From: Paulownia fortunei
Taxonomy: Eukaryota > Streptophyta > Magnoliopsida > Lamiales > Paulowniaceae
Direction: 5' to 3'
Length of the DNA stretch: 64,000 nt
NCBI GenBank assembly: GCA_019321725.1
Contig: CM033123.1
Coordinates: 248,001-312,000 of the forward strand
A program made the position numbers and the translations under genes. Under the pieces are notes generated by a model. It was not told the DNA's origin and did not search any database. It was given only the letters and a program-made list of their open reading frames with translations. Below are positions 1 to 12,616 of this stretch, one piece after another. Position 1 is the stretch's first letter. Every line of letters begins with the position of its first letter.

Positions 1-2725
1 AAGCGGAGCCAATAAGCTAGAAATCCCAGTCACATATATAGTGTGAATTGGATGAAGCACCCTTCAAGAAGTAATGCTATACGAAGGCTCCAACAGTCCA
101 TTTTGCAGCCTCAAAAACTCAGTATAGTTGTTGCATAGATATGAGCATAGCACTGCAGCGTACGACATGTGCTCCTCCTCTGGAGCAGATATCGCACCTG
201 CGACAAGTTAGAACTGATAAGCTAAAAGCATGAATTTTGTGAATGAAACATAAAAGTGGGATAACAAATTTCATCATGGAACTTATGAAAAATTAATCCA
301 CTTTAGATTCAAGCACTTACCTCCTGTAGTATTTCTGGTGGAAACCCGGTGGCTTCAAACGTCATAAATGGAGCAGGAACATCTTCGCCCTGAATAATTT
401 GAATCATGGATCGTCAAAATACAAGTTTGGACACAACTGAACATATCAATGCTTCAAAAGAGAAAATAATATGTTATTGCAGAAGCAAGCAAAATTCCAA
501 ATTTCCTATGCATAGCCATGAGTCATTAGTGCCAGTATTTCTTTAACAAATTTGACTTATTATAGCTTTGCACTTCATGAATGAACAATGCATGCTTTTC
601 TTGGATCATATACATGATTTTCTTTCAATAAAAAAATACAGGATTTTCTTCAATTGATTGATGTTAACATCTCCAGAGACACTTAATTGTATTAAAAAAA
701 AATCAAGTCTAAGCATTTATCTAGAAACACTACAATTCCATGAGTGAGTATTTGTATATCCTCCAAGCCAAAAAGAAGAATCGTTTGACAAGATCAAACA
801 TAGTTATTCACGACGCAATATTTTGCATATATTTTAGTTTTCAAGAAGCAGAAAATAATGCTTAATATCAATGTGGAAATTGCTGCTTTTGCAAAATTAG
901 AGACAAATGAATTATTGAACTACAAACCGTGGCTGTCACTTCATGCTTTTGACGATAAATTTCTGCAGCAGATAAATGAATAGGATCTGAAGGTCCCATC
1001 ATTGCTAAAGGAGGCCTCACAAAAGCATTGTTTGGATATGGAGGAGCACCAGATGAATGACCATAGACACCATGTGAAGGAGGCCCTCCAGGACCATTCA
1101 GTCTCCCTGGAAGACTAGGTGTAACATTTTGAGAGGGGAAATCACCAATCCTCATTTCCTGATAAATGGAAGAACCAGCATCAACAAACATCCAACTCAG
1201 TGCCTTTGTCACCATATAAAGCATAATAAGTGTAACATTACGAGGAAAGCATTAAGTCCCAAATAATTTACAGCTTCTTGTATATACATATGGCAAACAC
1301 ACATGAATCTTCATTTACAATATCCTTTTATCCTCTTTTCTGATAAGCAGCAGATAATATGCATCCAAACTACGAATTTACCTGCTGATTTCTGGTCATA
1401 GGTAATGGTGCAAGCTTGGGTAGCTGAGGAGGCATTGCATTGACATCCTTGGAGGTGTTATAAAAGTATTCATTTCCAGGCCTTCCAATATGGTTTTCTT
1501 CGTATGGCATCTTCGATCCAACAGGAGGTAGATTCTGCTGCTGGCCATGCATCATCCCAGGGCCCATTTGATTTTGAAACCTAGAACCATGTTGTGGGTG
1601 TGTTGATTCTGCCCCTGTTTGCTGCACATGAACTGAAGGGTTGTTCTGTTGCATATTAGCAGATGATCCACCATACTGCGTAGTTTGATTTGGCTGAATG
1701 CTCATCTTTTGTGCATGAGAGGAATTGGCTCCCACAGGCAAGTTCTGCACAGATGGTGTCCCAGTTTGCTGATTCTGGGCTGGTGAAAACCCAGCCTGGT
1801 TTACTTGCTGAAACTCAATATCATCTCTCTGAGGAATTCCAATATTTTGCTCTCGGAGATGGGGATATTGTTGCCCCTGCATCAAATGCTGCTGGGCTGG
1901 TGAAAACCCTGGTTGCTTTCCTTGATGAATATCAATATCGTTTCTCTGACCAAGTTCCATTTTATGCTCTTGTTTGAGAGGCAATTGTTGTGAGGAGCTT
2001 TGTGGGCCTTGTAGAGGCATGTTCTGTTGATGCCCCAAGTATTGTGTATGCTGATGGGTAAATTGGAAACCATGTGGAGTTCCCATCTGTGCACCTGGGT
2101 ACATTTGTCCTTGTTGAACATGCGGCATTAGCTGCATTGGCTGATAAGGAGCTTGGTGCACTGGCTGCATAGGAATTTGCTGCATTGACTGCGGAAGTCC
2201 CTGTTGTCCAGGCTGTATAGGCATTTGCCCCAACTGCGACGGCACTTGTTGACCAGACTGTTGCATCATTTGTGGCCTCATTTGCTCAGGTGCTAAATGA
2301 CCCTGTTGCATTGTAGGCCCCAAGTGTGACCCCTGCAGCTGGCCAGGAGGTGCCACTTGCTGTTGAGTGGCCTGTGGTGCTACCTGCGTCTGTTGCTGCA
2401 ACGATGAGCTCAAAATCTGCCCTTGTGGCAGCTGTGTTTGCATCATTTGCTGATTTTGCGGGATATGAATACTGTCTGGTTGCGATGCTCTAGCTGCTGG
2501 TATGGGATTCATCTTAGGTGTGGAAGCTGCAGGTGGTGGCCCAGGTGGCAAAGGAGGTGGTAAGGATGCCGGTTTTTCATACTGAGTAACATTTGTTTCT
2601 GGGTTCCAATAATATAAAAGACCTGTACTTCCATCAATTAATCCTTTCCAAGGTTCAGGTAGAGTTGGATCATCCGGAGCATATCTGGGGCCAAGGGTAC
2701 TAGGGGATGCCTCAGCAGTAGCCAT
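1..2725 (-). CDS. RH40: DEAD-box ATP-dependent RNA helicase 40-like, N-terminal part (3' end off window)
   Basis: Coding exons seen are 2725-1382, 1158-928 and 389-321 (448, 77 and 23 codons, all phase 0, GT-AG joins). The ATG at 2725 opens with a WW domain (about residues 20-53: W26, Y38-Y39-W40, P52) in which the usual second Trp is Tyr49. About 390 residues rich in Gln, Pro, Met and Gly follow. The third exon reads [20 protein letters not shown], the Q-motif entry of the plant RH14/RH40/RH46 helicases. The opening residues ([15 protein letters not shown], then [18 protein letters not shown]) resemble Arabidopsis RH40 as I remember it more than RH14 or RH46. The helicase core (GKT, DEAD, SAT, HRIGR) is not in the window. 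Bases 1-320 read as intron. The family unwinds RNA with ATP and acts in RNA metabolism; the WW domain should bind proline-rich partners. The RH40 assignment rests on memory. Confidence 0.88.
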
Positions 2726-2738
2726 TCCAATTCAACAC

Positions 2739-3600
2739 ACTACAGCATTCAATGAGATTAATGTCCAATACATGGAAACAAAAATGAACTCAGAACACAA
2801 TCACAAACATTCTTGACATAACCAGTTGCACCAATAGTTTATACTGCAGTTTGAACAATAACTATGCATATAAAGAAAATAAAGAAACCAAGATTGTTAA
2901 CCTAAAGAAGTTAGTCAAGCTGTATATTGAGTGAGAATACCAATCCGTTTTAATTAACCTTTCTGTGAATTCCTTTTGGCTAGAGGTACCCAGCTCAGCA
3001 ACAAAATCAGTTTCCCCACCACCAGACATAATTAACTAAATTCAGAAAAGAAATTTGATCGTATTTAAATCTGAACCTTCCATTTTCGCTTAATCCACAC
3101 CATTCGAAGAATCACAATAAAATCTCAAAAAGTCATGCCAATAAACTAATCTCCGAAAATCGTACCCCATGTTTTCTTCTAAAATTCAAACGCAATTCGA
3201 ATTAAAGGAGTCGCCAAATTAACTACTCGTAACCCTAAAAAATTATATATGAAAAGTTAACAAAACCAATAAACATCTCTGGATTAAGCGTTTTTCATAC
3301 AAAGCACGAGACTCTTCAGTTCTTCACCGCTCAATTTATCGAATATCTACGGAAAAGAAAATAGAGAAGAAAAAGTAATCGAGTAACATAAAAATAACCA
3401 CGAACGAAATTCATTCAAAAATCACTCACCGAGGGTCTAGTCGACCTTAAGAATCTCTTCAACTACCCTCTCTCTCAAAATCCAATTGCAGAGAGGAAAA
3501 ATGGTTCCAATCTTGTTGCGGAGAGACGAGGAATTATAGTGTTGTGAGAAATAAGGCTTTCTGTCAGGTTAGGGTTCGGATTGGGAGAACATTGGCTGTG
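2739..3600 (-). other. 5' leader and leader intron of the RH40-like gene
   Basis: On the minus strand a GC-richer stretch from about 3600 to 3431 ends at a good donor (CTCG then GTGAGT, gt at 3430-3429). A matching acceptor (CTGTAG, ag at 2741-2740) lies 14 bases before the ATG, so the leader is probably interrupted by an intron of about 690 bases. The transcription start near 3600 is inferred; no clear TATA box was seen. Leader introns are common in plant housekeeping genes. Confidence 0.5.
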
Positions 3601-6131
3601 TGCTTGTACACGGTTTTAATTGTGAAACGTCGCCCTAGTCCCTAGAATAAAAAATTGTTGTAACAAGTGAAAATAACTCTCGATATTTTCATCAAAATAA
3701 ATAAATAAATAACTGATGAAATTTTGATAGAAAACATTTTTTATCCTACCATTTATTACTAGTTTTTAACCTATGCAACGCAAGTTTTAAACCCGTGCCG
3801 TTGCACAGCTATTATTTTTAACCTGAAATATATAGTTTGATTTTGATACTATATACAATATTTTTTTTATTTATTTACATTAGATGAGATATTTACACAA
3901 TTTATTGATAGACTCCAATTATATGTATCAAGTTAATTATACTCAAATAATTAAAAACATTCAATATTATAATTAGAAATAGTGAGGATTACTTTTCAAC
4001 TATCAAAATATATAATATTTCTGTTGTCAAAGTATACTATACAGCACGTCTTCTAAAAATGCCACGTGTTGCTGGGAACAATTTTTTTTACTAAATTAAT
4101 TTTTTATTATTATCAAGTTAAGCACAACATGTAAAATATATATAAAAAATAATTTTTTTAATTATTTTAATTTTAATAATTTTTTTAATTATATATAAAG
4201 AGGAAATCAATTATTTTTTTATATATTTTAATTTTTCACAGAGAAATTAAAGTATGGGATTGAAAATTAATTTCATGGTTATATAAATAATACTTTTAGT
4301 ATTAGATCATATGTATTTGTATGACTTCTCTCTTATTTTCTTCATATACATTTTTTTTTAGAAGTGATACTTAATTGTATATAAAAATAATTCTTATTAT
4401 TAAATTAAATGTAAGATGATGTATTAAGCACATTAAAGATTATGAGGAAACTCATTTTAGTAATTATTCTTGCCACTTATACATAAATATTGATAACTCC
4501 AGATAAAAAAAAAAAAACTTGAGTATATAATGCCTAGACATCAAACTATATATTGTCATTTTTATTTCTATTCATGTACGTTTTAACGATTATATATGAT
4601 TTTTTACAATATCGAATATTTTATTTATTTAGTTGAACTTGTTGACAATTTGTATTTTAATATATCATATGATCAATCTATTTATTTTATATAAAAAACA
4701 ATTTAAATAATTATTTTCTGGAAGAGGAACCAAGTATTCATTTGATGCAATTTATAACCCAAAACAATATATTGATTTTTTAAATATTTATTTATTCGAA
4801 AATGAACCGAATGAATGAATTCATTGGTCATTAATGCGATTTATAACCTGATATAATAAAAAATTATATTAATTATTTAAGTCAATATCATGAAGTCATA
4901 GTCTCTTTTTACAACAATGGAAGTCGATTTTAATCCAAATCACCTAAAATGCTACATGGGGCTTTTCGTTTTATTTTCAGAAAATGAAGAAACCATCAAT
5001 CATCAAATTCCCCACTTATTACTTCGTATGGAATTATCATATTTTATTGGCATCGTATGTAATAATTTATAAATAAATTAAAAAATCATGTTGTACTCAA
5101 AGAACAATTTGCAATAAATGTGTATGATTATAATATTATTCATGTTACAAAACTTAAATAACATGTACATAAAACAATATGGACACTTACATAAATTTGT
5201 GTTTTACAAATCAACTTAAACTTCAATTTTTTTGAAATTCTCTCATACACTTTATGTAATAATGATTCTATCCTTTTCACCTTGTAAAGTGTCTTTAAGA
5301 CATTTCAATTACTGAAATATCTTAATAATAACACTAGCTCTACCAAATTTGCCATCACGATAAATAAAAGGATTGAAGGCCCCATCAATATAAAATGTCA
5401 AAATATTTTTTTTTAATAATTGAAAAAATATCATGTTGATACAAAATAGTTTATTAATAATATTTGGTTTTTCAATAACAAGTTTTTGATTATTTATCAT
5501 AAATCGCGAGAGATAATGAGTTGTAAAAGAAAAAAATGTTACTTGTACTAAACTAATAATTATTTAAACTTATTTTCACTTCTAATAGTTTTTTAATCAA
5601 CTACGTTAATGCAATTAATCAAATCGAATAATAATCATCTGCCAACTAACAACATACGTCAGTGGGAATGGGGTATTAGGAGGGTGGGGTATTTTGTTTT
5701 CCTTTTCCATTTTTTTATTTTTTTTTGTGTGTTATTTTAGATTTAGGGCGAAATAGGTAAATTATGGCCATTTTTAATGAAATCTTATGATTAAGTGAAT
5801 TTTGGAAAATATAAGGGGCAAGTGGTGCACTAAAAAAAATGAAGGACGATCTCATTTTGACATATAATTCAAGGCGGCAAAGTTAAATTAACTCTATCTA
5901 TGCAGTGGGATTGATTAGCTTTATTTTTATTTTAATTGGTGACAAAGGAATACTTTAAATTGCTTACAAGGTCGTGTTTTGATGTCTGTAGCGCAAGACC
6001 ACACGAAGTTACATCAAATCTCATTCACGCTTTCATGCGCACATGCACACACACAGGTGTATATAATTGCTTTCTTTTTCTTTTTTAGATGTCCGTTTAA
6101 TAATTTTTCCAGGTAAAATTTTGAGGAGAAA
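3601..6131. other. AT-rich spacer, no gene seen
   Basis: Very AT-rich sequence with poly-A and poly-T runs and no reading frame resembling a known protein. The short frames present (for example near 5309-5500) look random. The first few hundred bases should contain the promoter of the minus-strand helicase gene. No transposon ends were recognised. Confidence 0.6.
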
Positions 6132-6885
6132 ATGCCGTCCCTGCAAACAGCATTACCTCCTGATCTCGCCAACAATGCCATTATATTTAACCTGCTATGA
6201 GATGGATGGCGCTGAAAATATTTGTGGGATAAATATGAAGCTTATATACTTTGCTGAAATGAAGATGAACTAATTAATAATGTCAGCTCAACTGAGTATG
6301 CTGTCTTAAAACACCACCTGTAAGAACGAGAGGGAAAATGAGAAGCTTCCCCTTAGTTTTCCACTTTCTTCCTGTGGTTTTGATGACACAGTAAGCATTG
6401 TCTATGTGATTTGAGGGCCATGTTTTTTTTGCATTGGTCTACGACCTTTGGCTTATCCCAGGAGAAAGAAATGAAGATGACGCCATGGAGAAATATTGGA
6501 TTTTCTTTCTTAGATTTCATTATAAAGAAAATGCAGACTAGAATCAAAATATTTTATATACTTACCTAGTCATTTATTTCTTTAGTTGAAGGGCCTTAGG
6601 CATTGCTTTACACCAGCAACGAACAGGAACTAGTGTGTGTGTGTGTGTGTGTGTGTTTTATAACTTCAATGCAGAAACACGATACAGAGGTTCTTGTTGA
6701 TATGATAAGACAGCAATTCAAAAGGCATATGCACGAGACTGATCCTGATAAAATGCAGAAGTTGAAGGATGAGTGATACTGCCGTACTGATCTCCATACT
6801 CCTTCAGTTACATGTGATCAATCATATGCTATACGAATCTGAGAACTTGTCAAGGCGGAAATTCAGGAAAAGCTCTTCATTCTGA
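6132..6885 (+). pseudogene. Decayed LYR-motif (Complex 1 LYR family) protein gene
   Basis: Three separated stretches together resemble the small plant LYR-motif protein of the At1g76065 type. From 6132 the frame reads MPSLQTALPPDLANNAI. The region that should carry the LYR motif and the basic segment after it has in-frame TGA codons (near 6198 and 6210) and lost codons. After a probable intron with acceptor CAG ending at 6673, the frame reads TEVLVDMIRQQFKRHMHETD and then DKMQKLKDE, followed at once by TGA. A third stretch near 6811-6885 reads INHMLYESENLSRRKF and ends at TGA 6883-6885, but is out of register with the second. Functional members are about 90-100 residues, act in mitochondrial Fe-S or respiratory complex assembly, and need the LYR tripeptide, which is not intact here. 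The family name is from memory. Confidence 0.68.
6633..6656. repeat. (GT)12 microsatellite
   Basis: Twelve uninterrupted GT units. It lies in what would be the intron of the LYR pseudogene, just before the 3' acceptor. Confidence 0.95.
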
Positions 6886-7154
6886 TCAGTCTTGCTCGGA
6901 TGATATATGTAGCTAGCCATTGTTTGTAAATGGAACTATATATAAAAGTCCTTGTCATTGCATATGTAAAAGCACCGGAAGATGTGCCTATCTCTATCAC
7001 CTAAATATTATATGAGCTCATCACACGATAAGGGAGACAAATCCCAAAGGGATGAATCCTAAGGAAACCTTGGAATACTAGAGGAACAAAATCACCAATA
7101 GCTATACAGTATACTTGTAGCTAAATAGCCAATACCCAAAGTCTTCCAACTCTT

Positions 7155-9681
7155 CTAGCAGCCATATAAGGAATTCTCAGCTAGTGACTCAGGCATGCCA
7201 TCCTGTAAACAATCGATTGGCGGTATAGTCAGCGTCTCCTGTATGCCATATGCATTCCAACAGAAAGGGTCATCTACTAATACACCTTCATAGGGTAAGA
7301 GCTCCACTTCTGACATTGTAATATTTGTGCAGGGGACGGTGTCACTACAGGCGAAGTGTATTGGAGGGCTTCTCACATCATAAGTCCCCTTTATGTTTCT
7401 GTATGTTACGTCTGTCAGGTATACTGCTGAGGTCTCATTTCGGCATGCTTTTGTCAAGCAATAGTACTGATCGATTATTACACAGTTTCTGACGTTTTCC
7501 ATCTGAATGTTCTCGAAGGATATACCAGTCACTGACCCCGTCCCCCTTGCCATGTCTTGATCCTGAGTCCATTGTCCGAGTCTTTTAAAAATGCGTTGCG
7601 CACTGTTATGTTAGAAACACATGCATGGGAATTGTGCACGCCAAGGCTCCCTATGCTGCATTACAAAAACAAGGTTGGATAAGATGAGCCAAGCCTTCTG
7701 AAACTGTATTAGCTGGGGTAAAAAAGAATTGGCAAATTTGATCTGCCAGGAGACTATTATCAGAACTTAACTACAAGTGAGGACTAATCGCATTTGCTTT
7801 CCACAGGTGTTGGCCCTTGAAATTAGGATAGTGATACATGTATGCCTATAAACATATAATATATTGGCATGGTGCCAAATTTTGTTTACTACAAGAAACT
7901 TGTCATAAAACAAAATACAAACTGCATTTTATCTGGCATAAAATTTGTAACCAGTGCAGGCAGTTTTATGTTTCTGTTTTGCTTCAGGGCTGTGAGTTCT
8001 CAAGAGATGCGGTACAAAATTTCCCTGAGACTCAATAATTGTGAGAATCACACTATAACCAGGAAATGACAAGGGGAATCTTGGCTGCTAAAGTCAGCAA
8101 ATTTAATCTTTTTTCTCCACAGGTTGAGGAATTGCAAATTGGCGAAGGAAACACCACATACCTGATCCCGTGACTAGGCCCACAAGTGACGGCTTCTATA
8201 TCAACATCTGAGCAGCCTGGTCCTATTGAAATGCAGTCATCCCCTGTCTCATCAATCAAACCTTTTGTTAGCAAAAAAAGAAAAATCTGCATTCAAATTC
8301 GTATAATTTCGAGTTTGAGTTTTCTTGGTACCATTGGCTATCACAGAATTGTATATGCCAACAGATTTTGTGTTCTCAATGTGAATTCCATCTGTATTGG
8401 GGCTCAACTTAGGCGAAGAGATGGACAACTTGTCGATAAGTACGCCTTGGCAGCCATCGAATTTCATGTGGAATTGGGGGCTGTTTTGAATGCGCAAACC
8501 AGTCACCACCAAGTTGGAGCTCATGAAAAATCGAATGAGCTGTAAAAAGAAAAGGCAAGTGACATTATTTATTAATATTCACCAGAAAATTTGGGAATAA
8601 AGAAAACAGAGTATGCAGGCATCAAAATTTTGAAGATTTTAACCCACCGCAGGACTGTCACATGGTCCGGGCAATGTTGATCCATTAGGACCCTGAAAAT
8701 GACATATCGTTTCACAGCAATGAGTGTCTATTAAATTTTCAACTACTATTAAAAATTCTAAGAAATATTTAATTATTATAATAAAAAATAAAATATTCAA
8801 ACATATTATAGACTATTTGTAAGCCCCCGGGGGGGATTGGGTTTGTCCCTGTATATACAACTATACTTATATGTATGTATGAATGTGTATGTATACGTAT
8901 GTGTGTGTATGAATGAATTGTTAGAAACAAAGATTTACCCTGTGAGGTTTGCAAGGAAGATCCCACCACTTCTGGCCGTTGCCTTCTATGGTGCCAGTGC
9001 CTGTGAAAGTCATATCATCGAGCCGATAAAACACAAGCCACTGCTTGTTGCTATCTGATTTGGGCCAGCAATCCGGTCCATCAGGCGGCATTAGCACCCC
9101 ATCCACCTTTACACATCAAAATTAACTATTAAGCATTCTCTAATAAATTCTTATTCCTCATTATGTAGTCGTAGTAGTAGTTGATTTTTGACCAATAATG
9201 CTTGACAAAAGAAGGAGAAGAAATTCCATCTTACTTGAAAAACAAGTCCTGGTTGGCAAGGTCCAGAAAAAATTGTAGAAGTGATCACGAAAACAAGGTT
9301 TGGAGGAACCAAAACGATGCCGTTTTCCACTTGACATGCAGCCTTCCAGGCAGAGCTGAAGGCAGCAGTGTCATCAGTGGCTCCATCTCCAACTGCCCCA
9401 AAAGCCGTCACATCGAAAATGCAGCTTGTCGTTGAGTTGTCTACGGGTTCATCGGGTTGGGTCGGAGCTGAGGCGTAGCTCGGGTCAGATGGAATGGAGG
9501 GAGGATGGTCAGGGGATGGTGAAGCAGGGGTCTCCCCAGGGGTAGGAGCAGAATGTTTAGGTGGATTTTTAATCTTTTGCTTCTTGCCAAAGTGATGATG
9601 CCTTGCATCCACATTAGTAACATTTTGAAATAATAAAACTGTTGTGATAAGTAAAAACAATAAGCAGTGTAAGATTTCCAT
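7155..9681 (-). CDS. Polygalacturonase (GH28), six exons, frameshifted in the last exon
   Basis: Exons 9681-9235, 9106-8939, 8692-8648, 8539-8332, 8261-8162 and 7655-7155 join with consistent GT-AG phases. The first in-frame ATG (9681) starts a signal peptide ([18 protein letters not shown]), then a Pro/Ser/His-rich linker and the GH28 right-handed beta-helix. All four active-site motifs are present: NTD (268-270), GDD (296-298), the GHG-site motif as SHG (319-321), and RIK (354-356). The enzyme would cut de-esterified homogalacturonan in the cell wall. It resembles the plant group typified by At1g80170 (from memory). Oddity: five codons after RIK, a run of five G on the coding strand (7546-7542) is one base short, so the frame ends at residue 364. 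About 130 conserved C-terminal residues continue in another frame to the TAG at 7155-7157. This is either a real lesion, making it a pseudogene or a truncated enzyme, or an assembly error in a homopolymer. Confidence 0.87.
8824..8835. repeat. C5G7 palindromic tract
   Basis: Five C followed by seven G form a GC-only self-complementary tract inside the second intron of the polygalacturonase, in AT-rich surroundings. No function is evident. Confidence 0.8.
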
Positions 9682-9932
9682 TGGAGGCTTTCTTTTGGGA
9701 GCAGGAACTGATTCAAGAAACAAAAACCTTAGGCAATGTGAAGTTTTTCTAGCCAGAAAATTTGTGACAGATGGCAAAACAATTTTGCTTTTGTTTTTTT
9801 CAGAAACTTTTATTGCAGTGCAAGTTTCTGGTGGGAAGAATTAAGAAGGTGAAGGAGAAGTTGACAGTTGAGAGACCTCAAAGAAAGTGGTTCAGTCCAG
9901 TGGCAAGAAACCATATGGAACTAGAGGCTGTA

Positions 9933-9939
9933 ATTTATA
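9933..9939 (-). promoter_or_regulatory. TATA box of the polygalacturonase gene
   Basis: TATAAAT on the minus strand, about 250 bases before the ATG at 9681. A start near 9905 would leave a leader of about 220 bases. Position and sequence fit a plant core promoter; the start site is inferred. Confidence 0.5.
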
Positions 9940-11534
9940 CTCAAAAGTTTCAAAAAGGGCAAAAGTTTTTCATGCAATAAATCGACACGTTTCAAGTTTA
10001 CGTTGATCCATGCATCATTTTCTACAATCCCATTTTTAATGAGAAGGGCTCTTCAGAAAAGATTGGGGTTATGGGGGAAATCGGTTCCCTGCTACCTTTT
10101 GTTCTTTTGTGGAATTTCAATCTAAAGATCTCTCACAAGTTTTGTGTTTGATTGTTTTCTGTTGTTTGTTTGCAATGTTTGGTGATTGTGGTGGTCCAGA
10201 ACATAAAAAAATATATATATACATACTACTTTTTTTCTTTTCATTTGGCCAAATTATTTGCAACATACTCATGTGTTAATGTGAATATGACATACTAACC
10301 CTATTGGGGAAGAACCTGTGAGCTGCTTTGGGGGCCTGGGTTTTCTTGAAAACCGTGTACTGACCAAGATCCACTTCTCAGGTTCTTTTCAAACCTCAAA
10401 CTCGGGTCAATACAATTTAGGGTCGCTATATTATAAATTCTTCTTTGCTTCAACTTGCTGCAGGATACATTTGGGTTAGTAACTAGTATAAAAAAGAAAT
10501 AGTTGGAGATCTGTGTCACTTATTCATTTAGAATTTTGTGATTCTTTATAGCAAGTGTTAGTTGTTTGTGAGAGAAAGACATGGAGCAAAAGGCTCTTTA
10601 TAGCAACTACTTTGCATTTGACTATACTTGCTATTCAAAATCCTGATAACTACATTCCCATATTTGTTGATCTGCCCTGCCTTTTTAAGTTAATTGTACT
10701 ATATCATGTATTATCTATTGATCTCATCTAAAAGTGGCACTCCCTTAATTTTTACCACGTAACATAATTACATTTTTGGCCACTTTGACACTAATGTAGA
10801 AGCAATTCTAATTAAGCAGTAGTCTTGCCATATAAAAATGTGTGCTAGGGATGTAAACTTGAGGGCTTGACCTCCCTGCTCAAAATCTTCATTATCTTGC
10901 TAAGTGTGGGCTAGAGAAGGAAAATAACAAAAAGAAGAAGCTGCAAATGATTTTGAAAAACATTATTTGATTAATTCAACAAAATTCAATAATAAATGCT
11001 ACAAATATTTTCCGTTTGGGATGGAACCAGAAGGAGCTGAGTAGGTGCAATCGTCTCTCAAAACTATCCATTACACATGTTGGTTCAAACAAAAAAAAAA
11101 AAAAGGGAACTCAAAATCTTTACCATTCTATTTAACTCATTAAAATTATTTCATCAATTAAATGAAAACTTTGATTCCCTCTTGAACATACATAGATTAC
11201 AGTTGGATGGCAGGAAAAATAAATTAAAAAAAAAAAGAAAAGAAAGAGAAAAGCAATTCAGTTTTAGTACAATCCCAATAATGCAATTGAAAAATAGTCA
11301 CATCTGTGAATGTTTGTACTGACAAATATTATTGAAAATGAAAATGATGCAATGTGGCTAGGTAATGTGAGGAGGTGAATGGTTTGGTGTAAAAGCAAAA
11401 AGAGTCTCGTGACTCTTTATTGTTGTTTAGCTACTTGTGGCCATGGAAGTAGGAAGCAACAGTAGCTGCACGACAACAGTGGATCGAATTAAACCATTCA
11501 CGGGTACTTCAATCTAATCTACCTTTTTTTTTGT

Positions 11535-11554
11535 TATATATATATATATATATA
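11535..11554. repeat. (TA)10 microsatellite
   Basis: Ten TA units in the intergenic spacer. Confidence 0.9.
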
Positions 11555-12190
11555 ATCACACTATTCAACACTGCCACCTAATTTTTAATTAACCATTACA
11601 TTAATACATTTGTACTTTGCTTGTTCATCATTTATTCTGTGTTTGGAACTTGAGTCTTGGTGAGAAAAAAATGAAAAAAAAATATCATAAGATAAAGCAT
11701 AAAAAGTAGTATAATTTTGAAATAAGGAAAATAATTTTCTTTTTTGTTTTTCTCATTGAAATCCTAAAGCCAAACATAATGTTAATGAAATATAGTGTGT
11801 ATTTTACTTTTGGATTGAATAATTTCTTCACAAAATTAGATTTCGTAGCAATGGGAGAGGCGATTATCCCTTCCTAACCATTATTCGTTTAGTTGTTGAA
11901 TATGCATAACCTTGTAAAGTATTAAGAAATTAACCACCTCATATGAACTCATTTATGATCCCAATTGGTATAGGCGATTCATTAATTTAATTGTATGATG
12001 AATCTTAATTCAGACATAGTAGAAAATCCTATAACAATGTACTGTGCATGTAAGTGTTGTCTTAATCTATCACGTTCATGCGGTCACGAGAAAATGTAGA
12101 AATTCAAACACAGTTATCAGTTAAAGAGACTTTTAAGCATGTTACTACAAAATTCGTTCATGATGTGAGAACCGATGTTGCTTTGCTATC

Positions 12191-12212
12191 CTCTCTCTCT
12201 CTCTCTCTCTCT
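12191..12212. repeat. (CT)11 microsatellite
   Basis: Eleven CT units, followed by an interrupted CT-rich stretch. Confidence 0.9.
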
Positions 12213-12554
12213 TTCTATATCTCTCTCAATTTAAGAAATTTTCTTTACCTTCATATTCTTCGTGCTATCATTTTTTTTTTCGTATTCTTCTTTTATTTTT
12301 TTCCAACAAATTCATGCTAAATCCTTAAGTAGAATATAACAATTGTATTGCTTTTTTATATAAAATTATTGTCTTTGAGTATGATGCATGAAACCCTTAA
12401 CGTATTTACATGTAATTACTCGCCCAACAAAAGATTTAAGCCCGACTACAATTTTAGGCTCCCTTTTAATTAACGTTGGCTGTCACTCTCGACACTTTTT
12501 ATGCCTTAATTATCACGTCCGATTCAACTTAATTATTTCACATTCATGAAATCC

Positions 12555-12616
12555 CACGTGACGCGAGCACAACCCACTGGTTTACAGTGATTGGACCAGC
12601 CATTTAGAGCCACGTG
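12555..12616. promoter_or_regulatory. Pair of G-boxes (CACGTG)
   Basis: Two CACGTG palindromes at 12555-12560 and 12611-12616, in CCACGTGAC and GCCACGTGTG contexts that match ABA-response elements (known bZIP/bHLH sites). They lie 2.7 kb from the nearest start codon, so their target is unknown and they may be chance matches. Confidence 0.35.

Noticed and set aside
100..206. Additional exon of the RH40-like gene (a CAG acceptor near 207 on the minus strand)
   Set aside because: Translation after the acceptor does not match the expected helicase sequence and soon meets a stop. The next true exon must lie beyond position 1.
1690..1977. Plus-strand frames over 1690-1977 and other frames antisense to the helicase exon
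   Set aside because: They are shadows of the Gln-rich coding sequence, with no independent signal.
6633..6656. CRISPR-like or satellite array
   Set aside because: It is a simple dinucleotide repeat; no spaced direct repeats of CRISPR type occur anywhere in the window.
9682..9777. N-terminal extension of the polygalacturonase to 9777
   Set aside because: The codon at 9777 is TTG, not ATG. The first in-frame ATG is 9681, which directly starts a good signal peptide.
12078..12320. 80-codon plus-strand frame over the (CT)n repeat
   Set aside because: Its composition is driven by the microsatellite and poly-T runs; there is no promoter or homology.
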